A stretch of DNA of 64,000 nucleotides from Streptomyces sp. AM 4-1-1 (GCF_029167625.1 NZ_CP119145.1:4154001-4218000); one strand, 5' to 3'. Shown: positions 9,014-17,674, counted from the first letter of the stretch. The notes: a model not told the origin generated them from the letters alone. A program made the numbers and translations.

Positions 9014-9944
9014 GACGATCCCTTCGTCAGGCGAGCCGGGTGATGACGTTGTGGGTGATGGCCGCGACCTGGGGGTCGGTGGGGAGTAGCCGGGCCCAGT
9101 CAGTGGTGGCAGCGGTGAAGACGGTGCCGGTCGCCGTGTAGAGACCGAGGGTGGCCGCGCGGGGACTGGGTATCGGCTCTCGGGCTGCGAAGTTCCAGTC
9201 GGAGGGAAGTGGGGCGATGCCGAGGATCTCGAAGTCCTCGGGCGTTCCGTCCTGGCCGGTGGGCCGCGGGCGTCGCTGCTCGTCGATCTCGTATGCGGCT
9301 CCGTCGCATTCGTAGCCGACGAGCGCTCGGTCATGGCCGAAGGTGTCACCGGTCCTGAGGCCCGTTCCGGAGAACACCCAGTGGTCCGCGTCGGTGACGG
9401 TGAACCCGAGAGACGTGCGCGGGCCGTCCCAGTGCCCGCCGCCGTTCCGGTAGCTCACACCCAGCAGGGCGTTTTCGGGGTCCGACCCCCACCAGTGGTC
9501 GGGACAGCCGTACGAGCTGTCCGGGTCCGTTCCAGCGGGGGCGCCGGGAGGGAACTTCGCGCACTCCAGTGCCGAGCGATTCTCGTCGAGACGCACGCGC
9601 CACCAGCAGCTGTTGGCTCCGAAATTGGCGATATTGCCGCCTGCGTCGCGGAAGGCGGTCGTGTTCCGACGGGTCCGAGCCGTCCAGTACTCGTCGTGCC
9701 CGGAGGAGACCAGGAGGCGATACCCGTCGCCGAGGAGCCGGCCTTCGTCGAGGTCGAGGTCCGTGCAGTAGTCGCTCTGGATCCCGTTCTCCTCCATCCA
9801 GGAGATGAAGGGAGCATCCCAGTGCGCGAACGACTGCCGAGGCGATGTGGCGTCGTACGGGTCGGGCCCTCTCTGCCAGCCTTGGGTGAGACATCCCGCT
9901 CTGTCGGGTTAGCCTGAGAGGGTAGGACAGGAGAATCGCCCCTT

Positions 9945-10328
9945 ATGACCAGCACTGAACCGGTCGGGTCCGACCCGGCACCGAGGCCGAAGCGCCGCAC
10001 TTTCACCTCGGAGTACAAGCTGCGGATCGTCGCTGAGTACGACGCGGCGCCCAGGAACGAGAAGGGCGCGGTCCTGCGCCGGGAACGGCTCTACCACTCG
10101 CACGTCAAGGAATGGCGGGCCGCCCGGGACGCCCGGGCCCTGGAGAACCTGGTCGACCGCCGCACGAGCCCGGCCCGTGGGAAGAAGTCCGCCGCGGAGG
10201 TGGAGAACGAGAAACTGCGGCAGCAGGTGGCACGGCTGGAGAAGGACCTGGCCCGGAACAGGGCCGCACTCGAGGTGATGGGAAAAGCTTCCGCGCTCTT
10301 GGAAATGATCTCCGAGAGCGCGGACTGA
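9945..10328 (+). CDS. IS3-type transposase OrfA
   Basis: 127-residue OrfA. An N-terminal helix-turn-helix begins RRTFTSEYKLRIVAEYDA, and a leucine-zipper-like coiled coil (about 70-110, ENEKLRQQVARLEKDLARNR) follows, as in IS3/IS2 OrfA proteins that bind the terminal repeats. Near its end, at 10280-10286, the sequence G GGA AAA in the zero frame is a classical -1 slippery heptamer. A fraction of ribosomes should therefore continue into orfB to make the active OrfAB transposase of about 470 residues. Confidence 0.9.
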   Translation: MTSTEPVGSDPAPRPKRRTFTSEYKLRIVAEYDAAPRNEKGAVLRRERLYHSHVKEWRAARDARALENLVDRRTSPARGKKSAAEVENEKLRQQVARLEKDLARNRAALEVMGKASALLEMISESAD

Positions 10329-11356
10329 AGCCTGCCGCAGTCCCTGTCGTGGACGAGGCGTTCACCGGCGTCGAGGTTCAGCTGGGCATCACGGCCGCGT
10401 GTCGGCTGACCGGTCGCTCACGTGCCACGCACTATCGCAGCCTCAAGCCCCCGACAGTCCGCGCACCCCGCTCCCACGCGCAGGTGCAGCCCTCGGCCCT
10501 GACGGACCAGGAGCGCTCTGCCGTCCTGGAACTGATGAACAGCGACGAGTACGCCGAACTGGCGCCCGCCCAGATCTGGGCCCGCGAGTTGGACGCCGGC
10601 CGCTATTACTGCTCCGTCTCGACGATGTACCGGATCCTGCGCGAGCAGGGTCAGTCCGGTGAGCGCCGACGGCAGGCCGCTCATCCCGCCAAAGCAGTGC
10701 CCGAGCTGGTCGCAACCGGACCCTCGCAGGTGTTCACCTGGGACATCACCAAGGCGGCCGGACCGGTCAAGGGCACCTGGTATCACGCCTACGTCATCAT
10801 CGACATCTTCAGCCGCTACATCGTCGGCCACACCGTTGAGCGGGCCGAATCAGCGGTGCGGGCCGAGGAGTTGATCCGCGAGACCATCATCCGCAACGGC
10901 ATCGTGCCCCAGACCGTGCACGCCGACCGCGGCACCTCGATGACCTCCAAGAGGGTCTCGCAGCTGCTGGTCGACCTCGGCGTCACCCGGTCGCACTCGC
11001 GGCCGAAGACCTCCAACGACAACCCCTACAGCGAGGCACACTTCAAGACCACGAAGTACATGTCCGACTACCCCGAACGATTCGACTCGCTGGCCCATGC
11101 CCGCGAGTGGTTCGAGGCATTCATCGCGTACTACAACCACGAACACCGGCACTCGGGCATCGGCTGGCACACACCGGCCAGCGTGCACTTCGGCACCGCC
11201 GAGGAGGTCCGCGACCAGCGGGCCGTCACCCTCGCCGACGCATACATCCGCCACCCCGAACGCTTCGGCCGCCGCCCCCGACCACCCCGGATACCCCAGC
11301 AGGCATGGATCAACGACCCAGCCAAGCGCAGGGAACCCGCACCACAAACCTCATAG
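10286..11356 (+). CDS. IS3-type transposase OrfB (DDE, expressed by -1 frameshift)
   Basis: The -1 frame is open upstream to 10112, but the coding part is most likely joined to OrfA at the slippery site 10280-10286. It carries the HTH_21-like segment (QIWARELDAG) and an rve integrase core with the DDE triad visible as FTWDITK, VHADRGTSMTS and NPYSEAHFKTTKY; the E is followed by K seven residues on, as in IS3 enzymes. A C-terminal GIGWHTPASVHFG motif completes the family pattern. No internal stop or frame damage is seen. Confidence 0.9.
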   Translation, partial: SFRALGNDLRERGLKPAAVPVVDEAFTGVEVQLGITAACRLTGRSRATHYRSLKPPTVRAPRSHAQVQPSALTDQERSAVLELMNSDEYAELAPAQIWARELDAGRYYCSVSTMYRILREQGQSGERRRQAAHPAKAVPELVATGPSQVFTWDITKAAGPVKGTWYHAYVIIDIFSRYIVGHTVERAESAVRAEELIRETIIRNGIVPQTVHADRGTSMTSKRVSQLLVDLGVTRSHSRPKTSNDNPYSEAHFKTTKYMSDYPERFDSLAHAREWFEAFIAYYNHEHRHSGIGWHTPASVHFGTAEEVRDQRAVTLADAYIRHPERFGRRPRPPRIPQQAWINDPAKRREPAPQTS

Positions 11357-11866
11357 CATCACGACCGTCTCACTGGACTTGAAATCTTCCGGGCAGGCCC
11401 TTGACCGGACCGCCGACACCTCCTCCCGGTCGGCGCAGCGTCACCCGGGAGGCGCTGTAGAGGCTTCCACCTCCTGCCGTGTTGTACGCGTGGTAGGTGG
11501 AAACAGGGACCTTGTAGAGCACCTTGCGGCCCGAGGGAACTGCGGGCGTGACGACCAGCAGGAATCTGGCCTCGCGAGCGTCCATGGCCGGCCGGATCGG
11601 ACAGTCGCCCGTGCTCAGGACTCCGATGTAGACACCGGACCGCCAGTCTCGCGGTACGAGGAAGTCGTAGCCCGGCCACTGCCAGTCCTGGTCATACCGC
11701 CCGAGTGCGGCGTCCCGTCCGGGCCACTCGACGTGCCCCGTGTGCTTGGGTTTCGAGCCCCAGCGGTAGAAGTCGAGCCGGAAGCGATCCGCGGAGGTGG
11801 CGATGTGCAGTCGGATGCTGCGGCCGGCACGGACCGTGGGGGACGCCGGGTATCCGTTGATGCCGG

Positions 11867-12544
11867 TCATGAGTGCGCCTGGGGCCGCGCGACTCCCATG
11901 TAGTGATAGCGATCGACCTGCTCGACGTGAGACTCCCAGCCCAGGGCGCCCAGCCGCTTCGCGAGTCCGTCGGCGTCGTACAGCACCTTGACGGTCAGGT
12001 GCTGGCTCCCGTCGGAGAGCCTCCGGCGAACCGTAGGTACCGCACGTCCCTCGATCGTCTCCTCGATCTCCGCCTTCGCGCGGGAGTCGTCGAGGAAGAC
12101 CACACAGCCACCGGGCTTCAGAGCCCCCCGGAGGGCCTTCCAGAAGGGTTCCAGGTACGCGGGCGGCACGTGGCTGAGCCAGAAAGCGAAGAACACGGTG
12201 TCGTACTGGCGATCAGGAACCTGGCTGAAGATGTCCGCCTGGATGAAACGAGTGGTCGAACCCTCCAGGCGGCGTCGCGCGACGGTAAGCATCTCGGGCG
12301 CGGCGTCCACCGCGGTCAGGGTCCGGGCGCGCCCGGAGAGCAGATGGGTCCACTGGCCCGTGCCACACGCCAGTTCCAGGACGTCTCCGCTGATGGGCAG
12401 CCGATCGAGCGCGTGCGAAAGCTGAGGCATCCCCATGCGCTCCGCGTATGCGGTGTCGTACTCGTCGGCCCTTGCGCGGTAGTAGGCGATCTGCTGCTCG
12501 GACCACTCAGCCGATGCGCTGTGCTGCTCTCCGAAGTCGAGCAT
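11867..12544 (-). CDS. Class I SAM-dependent methyltransferase
   Basis: Rossmann-type methyltransferase of 225 residues from the chosen start. Motif I is LELACGTGQWT, followed by the acidic end of strand 2 (LTAVDAAPEML), motif II region DTVFFAFWLSHVP and motif III LKPGGCVVFLDDS. Substrate unknown. The frame is open upstream to ATG 12613 without a ribosome-binding site, whereas the ATG at 12544 has AAGGAG six bases upstream, so that start is preferred. Its stop overlaps the next gene's ATG (ATGA). This is the first gene of the six-gene operon. The 194-bp divergent spacer to 12739 must contain the promoter. Confidence 0.85.
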   Translation of the reverse strand: MLDFGEQHSASAEWSEQQIAYYRARADEYDTAYAERMGMPQLSHALDRLPISGDVLELACGTGQWTHLLSGRARTLTAVDAAPEMLTVARRRLEGSTTRFIQADIFSQVPDRQYDTVFFAFWLSHVPPAYLEPFWKALRGALKPGGCVVFLDDSRAKAEIEETIEGRAVPTVRRRLSDGSQHLTVKVLYDADGLAKRLGALGWESHVEQVDRYHYMGVARPQAHS

Positions 12545-12738
12545 CCTCAGCTCCTTCATGAACTTGTTGTGTTCGGCCGCGAGTTGTGAACTCGGCGGGC
12601 TGACAAGGTCCATGACAGCGGGGCGCAGGTCATCCGTGTATCACGGCGAGCTAGTGAGGCCGTTCAACGTCGAGCACCCCGACTTTTCAACATCCGCTTA
12701 CACACGACTTCGCACAGGGCAGACTTACAGTCCCGATC

Positions 12739-13776
12739 ATGTTGACCGATGGGCAGGCGGTAACTGACGTGGCGAGGAGCCGTGCGGGATGGCGCCCGGA
12801 CAAGCTCCGTGAGGTGCGCGAGGCACACGGATTGACCCTCGAGCGTGCCGGCGAGCGATTGCGGGAAGTGGCGACGCGGGCTGCCATCGCGGTGCCCGCT
12901 GCCAACTTCCAGACACTCTGGCAGCACGAGCAGGGCGAGGTGTACCCGGGGCCGCACTACCGACGTGCGTACTGCCTTCTGTACCGCGGTACGGAACCCG
13001 AGCTCGGGTTCCGCCACCCCTTGCCCGACGAGGCCACGCACCTGGACCTCACGCCGTCGGCGGAGTCTCGCAACGGGGCCCACGTCCTCGCTGTCGAGCG
13101 GGCACTTTCTCAGATCACGCCAGGAACGGATGTCTCCGGAGAGCTCGACGTTCAGCAGCGGATCATCGACGCGTGGAAGCGTCGGCACACGGGCGGAGAT
13201 CCTCATCGCCCGTCTCTGTTCATCGTCGGCGGCTTCGCAGGCAGCGGGAAGTCGGAGTTCTCGCGCTTCATCTCCCAGCTCACGGGATGGCCCGTCCTCG
13301 ACAAGGACCCGATCACGCGTCCCTTGGTCGAGCGACTTCTGGTGGAGATGGGCAGCGAGCCCAACGACCGGCATTCCCAGATCTACCGCGAGCAGGTGCG
13401 GCCTCTCGAGTACCAGTGCCTGCTGGAGACCGCCTACGCCAACATCGACTGCTCCATCAGCACGGTGCTGACAGCACCGTTCATCTCAGAGGTGATGGAT
13501 GCCCGGTGGATCCAGCGGCTGACCAATCGGTGCGAGGCCCGAGGAGTCAGCGTCTCCATAGTCTGGATCAAGTGCGATGTGGAGACGATGCGCGAGTACA
13601 TCGGCTTCCGGTCTGCCGCCCGCGACAGCTGGAAGCTTCAGCACTGGGACGAGTACGTGAAGACCGTAGACGTCGACCTACGTCCTGTCGTCGATCACCT
13701 GGTGGTGGACAACCGCCTCGGCGCGGCGATATCCCTCACTGATCAGGTGCGACAGGTGCTGGGGACGGTGTTCTGA
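12739..13776 (+). CDS. HTH-domain / P-loop kinase fusion protein
   Basis: 345 residues in two parts. Residues about 20-85 resemble an XRE-like HTH region (KLREVREAHGLTLERAGERL ... FQTLWQHEQGEVYPGPHYRRAYC). Residues 158-345 form a P-loop kinase domain with Walker A GGFAGSGKSE at 164-173 and an ASKHA-unrelated, zeta-toxin/AAA_33-like layout (VLDKDPITRPLVERLL, later SIVWIKCD). It could be a regulator that senses a small metabolite by phosphorylating it, or a kinase with a DNA-binding appendage; both are inference. It is divergent from the methyltransferase operon and its stop overlaps the next start (TGATG). Confidence 0.75.
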   Translation: MLTDGQAVTDVARSRAGWRPDKLREVREAHGLTLERAGERLREVATRAAIAVPAANFQTLWQHEQGEVYPGPHYRRAYCLLYRGTEPELGFRHPLPDEATHLDLTPSAESRNGAHVLAVERALSQITPGTDVSGELDVQQRIIDAWKRRHTGGDPHRPSLFIVGGFAGSGKSEFSRFISQLTGWPVLDKDPITRPLVERLLVEMGSEPNDRHSQIYREQVRPLEYQCLLETAYANIDCSISTVLTAPFISEVMDARWIQRLTNRCEARGVSVSIVWIKCDVETMREYIGFRSAARDSWKLQHWDEYVKTVDVDLRPVVDHLVVDNRLGAAISLTDQVRQVLGTVF

Positions 13777-14327
13777 TGAACCAGGGAATCCTGCTGTACG
13801 GACCGCCTGCCGCCGGCAAGGACACCGTGACGGCAGCTCTCGTCCAACTCGACTCACGCTATGCCCTCTTCAGCCGGCTCAAAATCGGCAGCGGGAAGTC
13901 GGAGGGCTACCGAATGGGCACGCCCGCCCAGTTGGCAGAGCTGGACGGACGCGGTGACGTTATCTACCGCAACGACCGTTATGGGAACACCTACGTTGTC
14001 GACCGTCCGGGACTCGGGCTGGCCATGGAAGGCGGGCGCATTCCGGTCCTCCATCTCGGCCAGGTCGCGGGCATCGAAGCGGTGACCGCCAACTATCCTG
14101 CCGCTTGGTCGACGGTGCTGGTGTGGTGCTCTCGGGAGGCCACGGCTGTCCGCTCCAAGGGGCGAGGTGATCGCGATACGGAGGCTCGTCTGGCTGCCTG
14201 GGACGCGACGGAGCAGGACCTCGCCATCAACGGTCATTTTCCCTGGGATCTCCGCGTGGACACCGAAGTCTCCTCGTCTGCGGACGGGGCTGCCCTGATT
14301 GATCAGCTTGTACGCGCGTCTGTGTGA
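13776..14327 (+). CDS. Small P-loop (guanylate-kinase-like) protein
   Basis: 183 residues with Walker A GPPAAGKDT at 9-17, right at the N-terminus. Then come FSRLKIGSGKSEGYRMGT and DVIYRNDRYGNTYVVDR, where a nucleotide-monophosphate-kinase lid and acceptor site would lie, and LVWCSREATAVRSKGRGDRDTEARL. The layout resembles guanylate kinase or phosphonate-type kinases, but no close family is recognised. It is translationally coupled to the HTH-kinase gene by a TGATG junction. Its 3' end overlaps the convergent reductase gene by 25 bp. Confidence 0.75.
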   Translation: MNQGILLYGPPAAGKDTVTAALVQLDSRYALFSRLKIGSGKSEGYRMGTPAQLAELDGRGDVIYRNDRYGNTYVVDRPGLGLAMEGGRIPVLHLGQVAGIEAVTANYPAAWSTVLVWCSREATAVRSKGRGDRDTEARLAAWDATEQDLAINGHFPWDLRVDTEVSSSADGAALIDQLVRASV

Positions 14328-15175
14328 CGATCGTCCGCTGAACACAGCAGTTCGAGGGCATGGGAGATGGTGACGGACCCGTCGTGGATCTCATCCCAAC
14401 GGTGAAGGACAGCGGCGATTTCCCGCATGAAGTGGTCCGGCAGCCCCGACTCGGCGAGCAGGTCTGCGGCGTCTTCCAGTTCCGGTGCCCACCGCCAGGC
14501 GCGGGCGGCGGTCTTGGGGATGTAGTCCGTCTCCGTCAGATAGCTGCCGGTCCGCTTGGCGGCGATCTGCAGGAGTTCGTCCGCGACGCCGTTCGCATCG
14601 GCCACCCCGTACGCCACGGCGGCCAGGACGCGGGACGCCTTCTGGTAGCTGGAGTACGCGAGCTTCAGAGCGGAAGCCTGCCCGATCTCATTCCCCAGGG
14701 AGCGTGTTTGCACATCGGTCCCTTCGAAGAGGTCGGCAACCAGCGCGACGTGCCGCGGGGGGCCGGAAAGGTAGAGCGTCGGCTGCTTTCCTCCGACCGG
14801 CGGAGACCCGACGACAGAACCGTCGAGAACAGCTGTGTCAGGCAGGCAGGCGGCCACAGCCCGGACCCTCTGCGGAGTGATCGCGTTGGCCTCGACGTAC
14901 GTCCCGTCGCGAAAACCATGCTCGGCCACCTCAGCTGCGACCTCCTCGGCCGCTGCCGGCGGGCACAAGGAGATGACCAGGCCGACGCGCCGTAGAAGCT
15001 GTCCGAGATCGTTGACTGCTTCCATACCCGCGAGTTCCGCACGTCGCCGGGAAGCGTCGCTGCGGCCGACAGGACACCAGAGGACGGTCGTGCCTTGGGC
15101 TCGGAGCTGAGCTGCGAAGGCCGCACCCATGCTGCCCGGATGCAGCAGTCCCACCTCGGTGATGTCGCACTTCAC
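14303..15175 (-). CDS. NAD(P)-dependent oxidoreductase (6-phosphogluconate dehydrogenase-like, DUF1932)
   Basis: 290 residues. The N-terminal Rossmann motif is GLLHPGSMGAAFA, close to the GxxxMGxxxA of beta-hydroxyacid/6-phosphogluconate dehydrogenases. The middle has DGSVVGSPPVGGKQPTLYLSG and the C-terminal helical part begins LKLAYSSYQKASRVL, where the catalytic lysine of the family (KxxxN/S) would be. That matches DUF1932-type reductases. Substrate unknown. GTG start at 15175 with GGAG upstream, 17 bp after the HAD phosphatase gene, so the two are cotranscribed. Confidence 0.85.
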   Translation of the reverse strand: MKCDITEVGLLHPGSMGAAFAAQLRAQGTTVLWCPVGRSDASRRRAELAGMEAVNDLGQLLRRVGLVISLCPPAAAEEVAAEVAEHGFRDGTYVEANAITPQRVRAVAACLPDTAVLDGSVVGSPPVGGKQPTLYLSGPPRHVALVADLFEGTDVQTRSLGNEIGQASALKLAYSSYQKASRVLAAVAYGVADANGVADELLQIAAKRTGSYLTETDYIPKTAARAWRWAPELEDAADLLAESGLPDHFMREIAAVLHRWDEIHDGSVTISHALELLCSADDRHTDARTS

Positions 15176-15192
15176 GTAGTCACACTCCTCGA

Positions 15193-15840
15193 TCAGTCAC
15201 TGGCCAGCAACAGCGCGATGGCCGTCTCCGCGTCGGGTACGCAATGGTCAGGTACGGCGAGCCGGCTGGGCCAGGCCCGCCCGTTGGGGATCCAGATCGT
15301 GCGTAGGCCCGCTCGACGACCTCCATCGATGTCGGTCTCCGGGTTGTCGCCCACCATCCAGCCACCTTGGGAAAGGAGGGAGCCGCACGCTACGGCTGCC
15401 GCCTCGAAGACGGCGGGTGCGGGCTTTCGTGCCCCGACGGACTCCGAGACGCAGACGCCATCGATGCGATCGATCAGACCGGTTGCCTGGAGTTTGGCGT
15501 TCTGAATGTCGGTCGCTCCGTTGGTGGCGACCCCCACTCGCCAGCCGGTGGCTCGTAGGACATCCAGGCCCGCGAGTACCCTCTCAGGACACCTGACCGC
15601 CGCCGCGATGTTGGAGCAGTACTGCCTCCACAACGTCTTCGCGGAGGGCTGGAGACGGTACTGCGCCCGTACGGTTTCGAAGGTGACTGGGAACGCTCGT
15701 TCCTGGACCAACTCGACCAACTGCGTAGTGGCGTCGTCAGCGAGGGAGTGCCGAGCGGCGAACTGAACAGCCCAATCGTGGATGGCACCGTTCCTGTCGA
15801 TCAGGGTGTTGTCGAGATCGAAGAGCACCAGCCGCTGCAT
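15193..15840 (-). CDS. HAD-superfamily hydrolase (phosphatase)
   Basis: 215 residues from the ATG at 15840. HAD motif I is FDLDNTLIDR, motif II VGVATNGATD, motif III lysine in GARKPAPAVFE and motif IV GWMVGDNPETDIDGGRRAG. The cap inserted after motif I is of the helical C1 type, as in phosphoglycolate or pyrimidine 5'-nucleotidases. It likely dephosphorylates a small phosphorylated metabolite. Together with the two kinases and the histidine phosphatase nearby, this cluster is rich in phosphate-transfer enzymes. An upstream in-frame extension to 15930 lacks family similarity. Confidence 0.87.
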   Translation of the reverse strand: MQRLVLFDLDNTLIDRNGAIHDWAVQFAARHSLADDATTQLVELVQERAFPVTFETVRAQYRLQPSAKTLWRQYCSNIAAAVRCPERVLAGLDVLRATGWRVGVATNGATDIQNAKLQATGLIDRIDGVCVSESVGARKPAPAVFEAAAVACGSLLSQGGWMVGDNPETDIDGGRRAGLRTIWIPNGRAWPSRLAVPDHCVPDAETAIALLLASD

Positions 15841-16296
15841 AGGTGACGACCTTAGCCGGAACGGATGCGCCGTTACTGAAGAGGGGACTTCACTGTGGTG
15901 ACCCTGAGGTTGCGCATCCGGAGGGTCCATCGGTGCGCTTCAGCGCGCGCACTCGCGAAGACCGAACCGCCCCCTATGGGGGACACGACTGGGCGTCTTT
16001 GCGCGAGACGGTGAGGCCGAGCCGCACGTGCGCGATGCGTGAGCACTCCAACGCGGGCCCGCCGTCCTACGTGAAACCGACACCGACCAGCCCGGTGAGG
16101 ATGCGCCCTGACTGGTCCCTGAAAGCGGTGCGATAGTCGCCGGTCCCCGGTTAGGGAAACCGGAGACCGGTGCTGGCCCTGCCTTCGCGAGCGGTCGCGC
16201 CAGATGTCGCTGGTGAAGGCGGCCCGGGGCGCGGTGGGGGCGGCCCACTTAGCGGGGCGAATCTGTTCACTTTTCACCAGTTCGCCAGGGGCAGAC
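15841..16296. other. Non-coding gap, left flank of the DUF317 genes
   Basis: About 455 bp without a credible gene. A long minus-strand frame crosses it, but its composition looks like a shadow. A short minus stretch near 16077-16140 reads TAFRDQSGRILTGLVGVGFT and may be a gene remnant. The region contains the palindrome at 16140-16170 described separately. Confidence 0.4.
16140..16170. promoter_or_regulatory. CCGGTT-N5-AACCGG palindrome upstream of DUF317 gene (operator candidate 1)
   Basis: Arms CCGGTCCCCGGTT and AACCGGAGACCGG (one mismatch) around AGGGA; the core is 16147-16163. The same CCGGTT-N5-AACCGG core occurs at 19055-19071 and 25385-25401, each time upstream of an element gene. A terminator function is possible instead. 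Confidence 0.5.
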
Positions 16297-17127
16297 ATGA
16301 ATTCCGCCGAAATGACTGGTGCGCTACGGCAAGGCATGTCAACGTACACACCCAGCCGAGCATCCTTCCCCGAGTCCACGGAGGCGCCCCTGTACCCGCA
16401 CCACTTCAACGATCCCTTCCGCCCCGGCGCGTCGGACCCGGTGTACTGGGTTACTCCGCGCCACCTGGCCGGTGACGACGGCGCTCTGGCCGAGCAGGTC
16501 GGCGACACGTTGGTCGGCCTCGGTTGGCGTATGTGGCCGACCTCTCGCAACACCCTGCTGTTTGTGAGCCCGGACGGGCTGTGCGGCGCCGAGTGGATCC
16601 TCTCGGCCTACCCGTTCTCCTTGGGCGGACTGCCCGTCGCCTGGCAGTTGTCTGCCCGCCCTCATGCCGCCTCCGCGATGACGGAGTGGAATGCGTACTT
16701 CACCGCGGGCGTCCCGTGCGAGGCACTCGCCGATCTCCTTGTCGTGATCGACGCCCGCGAGGCGCCTGATGGCGTGGGCGAGGGTCCCGAGACGGTCTTG
16801 AACGCACTCGCCGCACGGGGCTGGTACAGGGATGCGGACCGGCCCGGTACTACCGCCATGGCCCCCGGGTCTTCCTGCAGCATGTCCCTGGAGGTGTTGC
16901 CGCCGCTCATCGAGGATGCCGACCCGCGCCCTGACCTGGTCGGCTGGCAGGCGTGGGCGGAACCCGCTCTGGCAGAACCGTATCTGTGGTGCGCCAGTTT
17001 CAGCGCCAGCGTCCCCCATGACTTGGTCGCCTCGTTCGCTGCCTCGCTCGCTTCTCAGGTCCCGGTGGCTCGCCGCACTCTGCCCGAGAGCGCCGTGGAC
17101 CGGCTCAGCGTCATCCGCCACAGCTGA
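16297..17127 (+). CDS. DUF317 domain protein
   Basis: 276 residues. The pattern YPHHFNDPFRPGASDPVYWVTPRHLAG, then SPDGLCGAEWILSAYPFSLGGLPVAWQLSARP, is characteristic of DUF317 proteins, a family largely confined to Streptomyces and common on integrative elements and plasmids. A second, degenerate half begins near VGWQAWAEPALAEPYLWCASFSASVPHDLV, suggesting two DUF317 repeats. Function unknown. The frame is open from 16204, but ATG at 16297 is preceded by AGGGG at good spacing. First of a short plus-strand series with the next gene. Confidence 0.8.
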   Translation: MNSAEMTGALRQGMSTYTPSRASFPESTEAPLYPHHFNDPFRPGASDPVYWVTPRHLAGDDGALAEQVGDTLVGLGWRMWPTSRNTLLFVSPDGLCGAEWILSAYPFSLGGLPVAWQLSARPHAASAMTEWNAYFTAGVPCEALADLLVVIDAREAPDGVGEGPETVLNALAARGWYRDADRPGTTAMAPGSSCSMSLEVLPPLIEDADPRPDLVGWQAWAEPALAEPYLWCASFSASVPHDLVASFAASLASQVPVARRTLPESAVDRLSVIRHS

Positions 17128-17224
17128 CGACCCACGCTCCTGGAGCGCCTGTGGTGCCGCTCGACGCCCATTCCCCAAGTGGCCCGTTCCCCCTTGCCTG
17201 CCAGTTGGCAGAGATGGAGAGTTC

Positions 17225-17674
17225 ATGTTCCGACGCCGTGCTCGCGCCGACCGTGCCTTCCGCGAAGCCCAGCGCGCCGGCCAAGCGATGCTGGCCATGT
17301 ACGCCCAGCAGCCGCGGCCCACCGATCCCGGCCTGGTCGCCGCTGCGGTCCCGGCCACACCGGACAGGGCGGTGGAGCTCACCTTCCTGCCGCCGGACTT
17401 TCGGGCGCCATCCCGCAAGGACGTCGAGGGGTTCATGATGCGCTGGGACTCCCCGCTCGTCATCGACGGCGAGGTCCGTCAGTGCCCCGCGTGTGGCGCG
17501 TACCGCAACTGGATCATCTTCAACCTGCGCGACGACTCGGTATGGCTGCGCTGCCGGGCCGGCCACGAGACGAAGGAGACCGGCCTGGACACCGCCTGGT
17601 ACAACCGCAACTCCGGTCCGGCCGACCGCTGGCACCCCACCCTGGAGGACGGCCTGCGCCACCTCGGCCACTGA
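17225..17674 (+). CDS. Small zinc-ribbon-like hypothetical protein
   Basis: 149 residues, unrecognised. An N-terminal basic helix (MFRRRARADRAFREAQRAG) is followed by a region with CPACGAYRNW and, about 20 residues later, CRAGHETKE. The Cys-x2-Cys and Cys-x3-His spacing could bind zinc. The C-terminus has DTAWYNRNSGPADRWHP. ATG at 17225 has GGAGAG upstream. It follows the DUF317 gene by 97 bp on the same strand and is probably cotranscribed. Such proteins often accompany DUF317 genes, so a linked role is likely but unknown. Confidence 0.72.
   Translation: MFRRRARADRAFREAQRAGQAMLAMYAQQPRPTDPGLVAAAVPATPDRAVELTFLPPDFRAPSRKDVEGFMMRWDSPLVIDGEVRQCPACGAYRNWIIFNLRDDSVWLRCRAGHETKETGLDTAWYNRNSGPADRWHPTLEDGLRHLGH

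Larger units (their letters stand above)
9886..11373 (+). mobile_element. IS3-family insertion sequence, 1488 bp, intact
   Basis: Ends begin GTGAGAC and finish GTCTCAC (7-bp perfect terminal inverted repeat, only weakly extended). They are flanked by the direct repeat TGG at 9883-9885 and 11374-11376, the 3-bp duplication usual for this family. Inside are overlapping orfA and orfB in a -1 relation with a G_GGA_AAA slippery heptamer. The insertion interrupts the dimethylformamidase-like gene in the opposite orientation, and excision in silico restores that reading frame perfectly. The transposase frames look undamaged, so the element may still be mobile. Confidence 0.92.
9027..11870 (-). pseudogene. 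N,N-dimethylformamidase-like large-subunit gene, interrupted by an IS element
   Basis: Two pieces of one gene. The N-terminal part (11870 down to 11374) starts with ATG overlapping the methyltransferase stop (ATGA) and runs to GGPVKGLPGRFQVQ. The C-terminal part (9885 down to 9027) continues GWQRGPDPYDATSPRQSF and has the segments SSGHDEYW, FGANSCWWR and GCPDHWWG, typical of the N,N-dimethylformamidase beta-subunit family domain. Removing 9886-11373 and one copy of the 3-bp duplication joins the halves in frame, giving an intact 450-residue protein. The family includes iron-dependent amidohydrolases. Here the product is presumably lost, with possible polarity on the four downstream genes. Confidence 0.88.

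Noticed and set aside
15873..16553. 226-residue minus-strand frame over the spacer and DUF317 start
   Set aside because: Arg/Ser/Pro-rich composition, no ribosome-binding site, overlaps a better supported gene.
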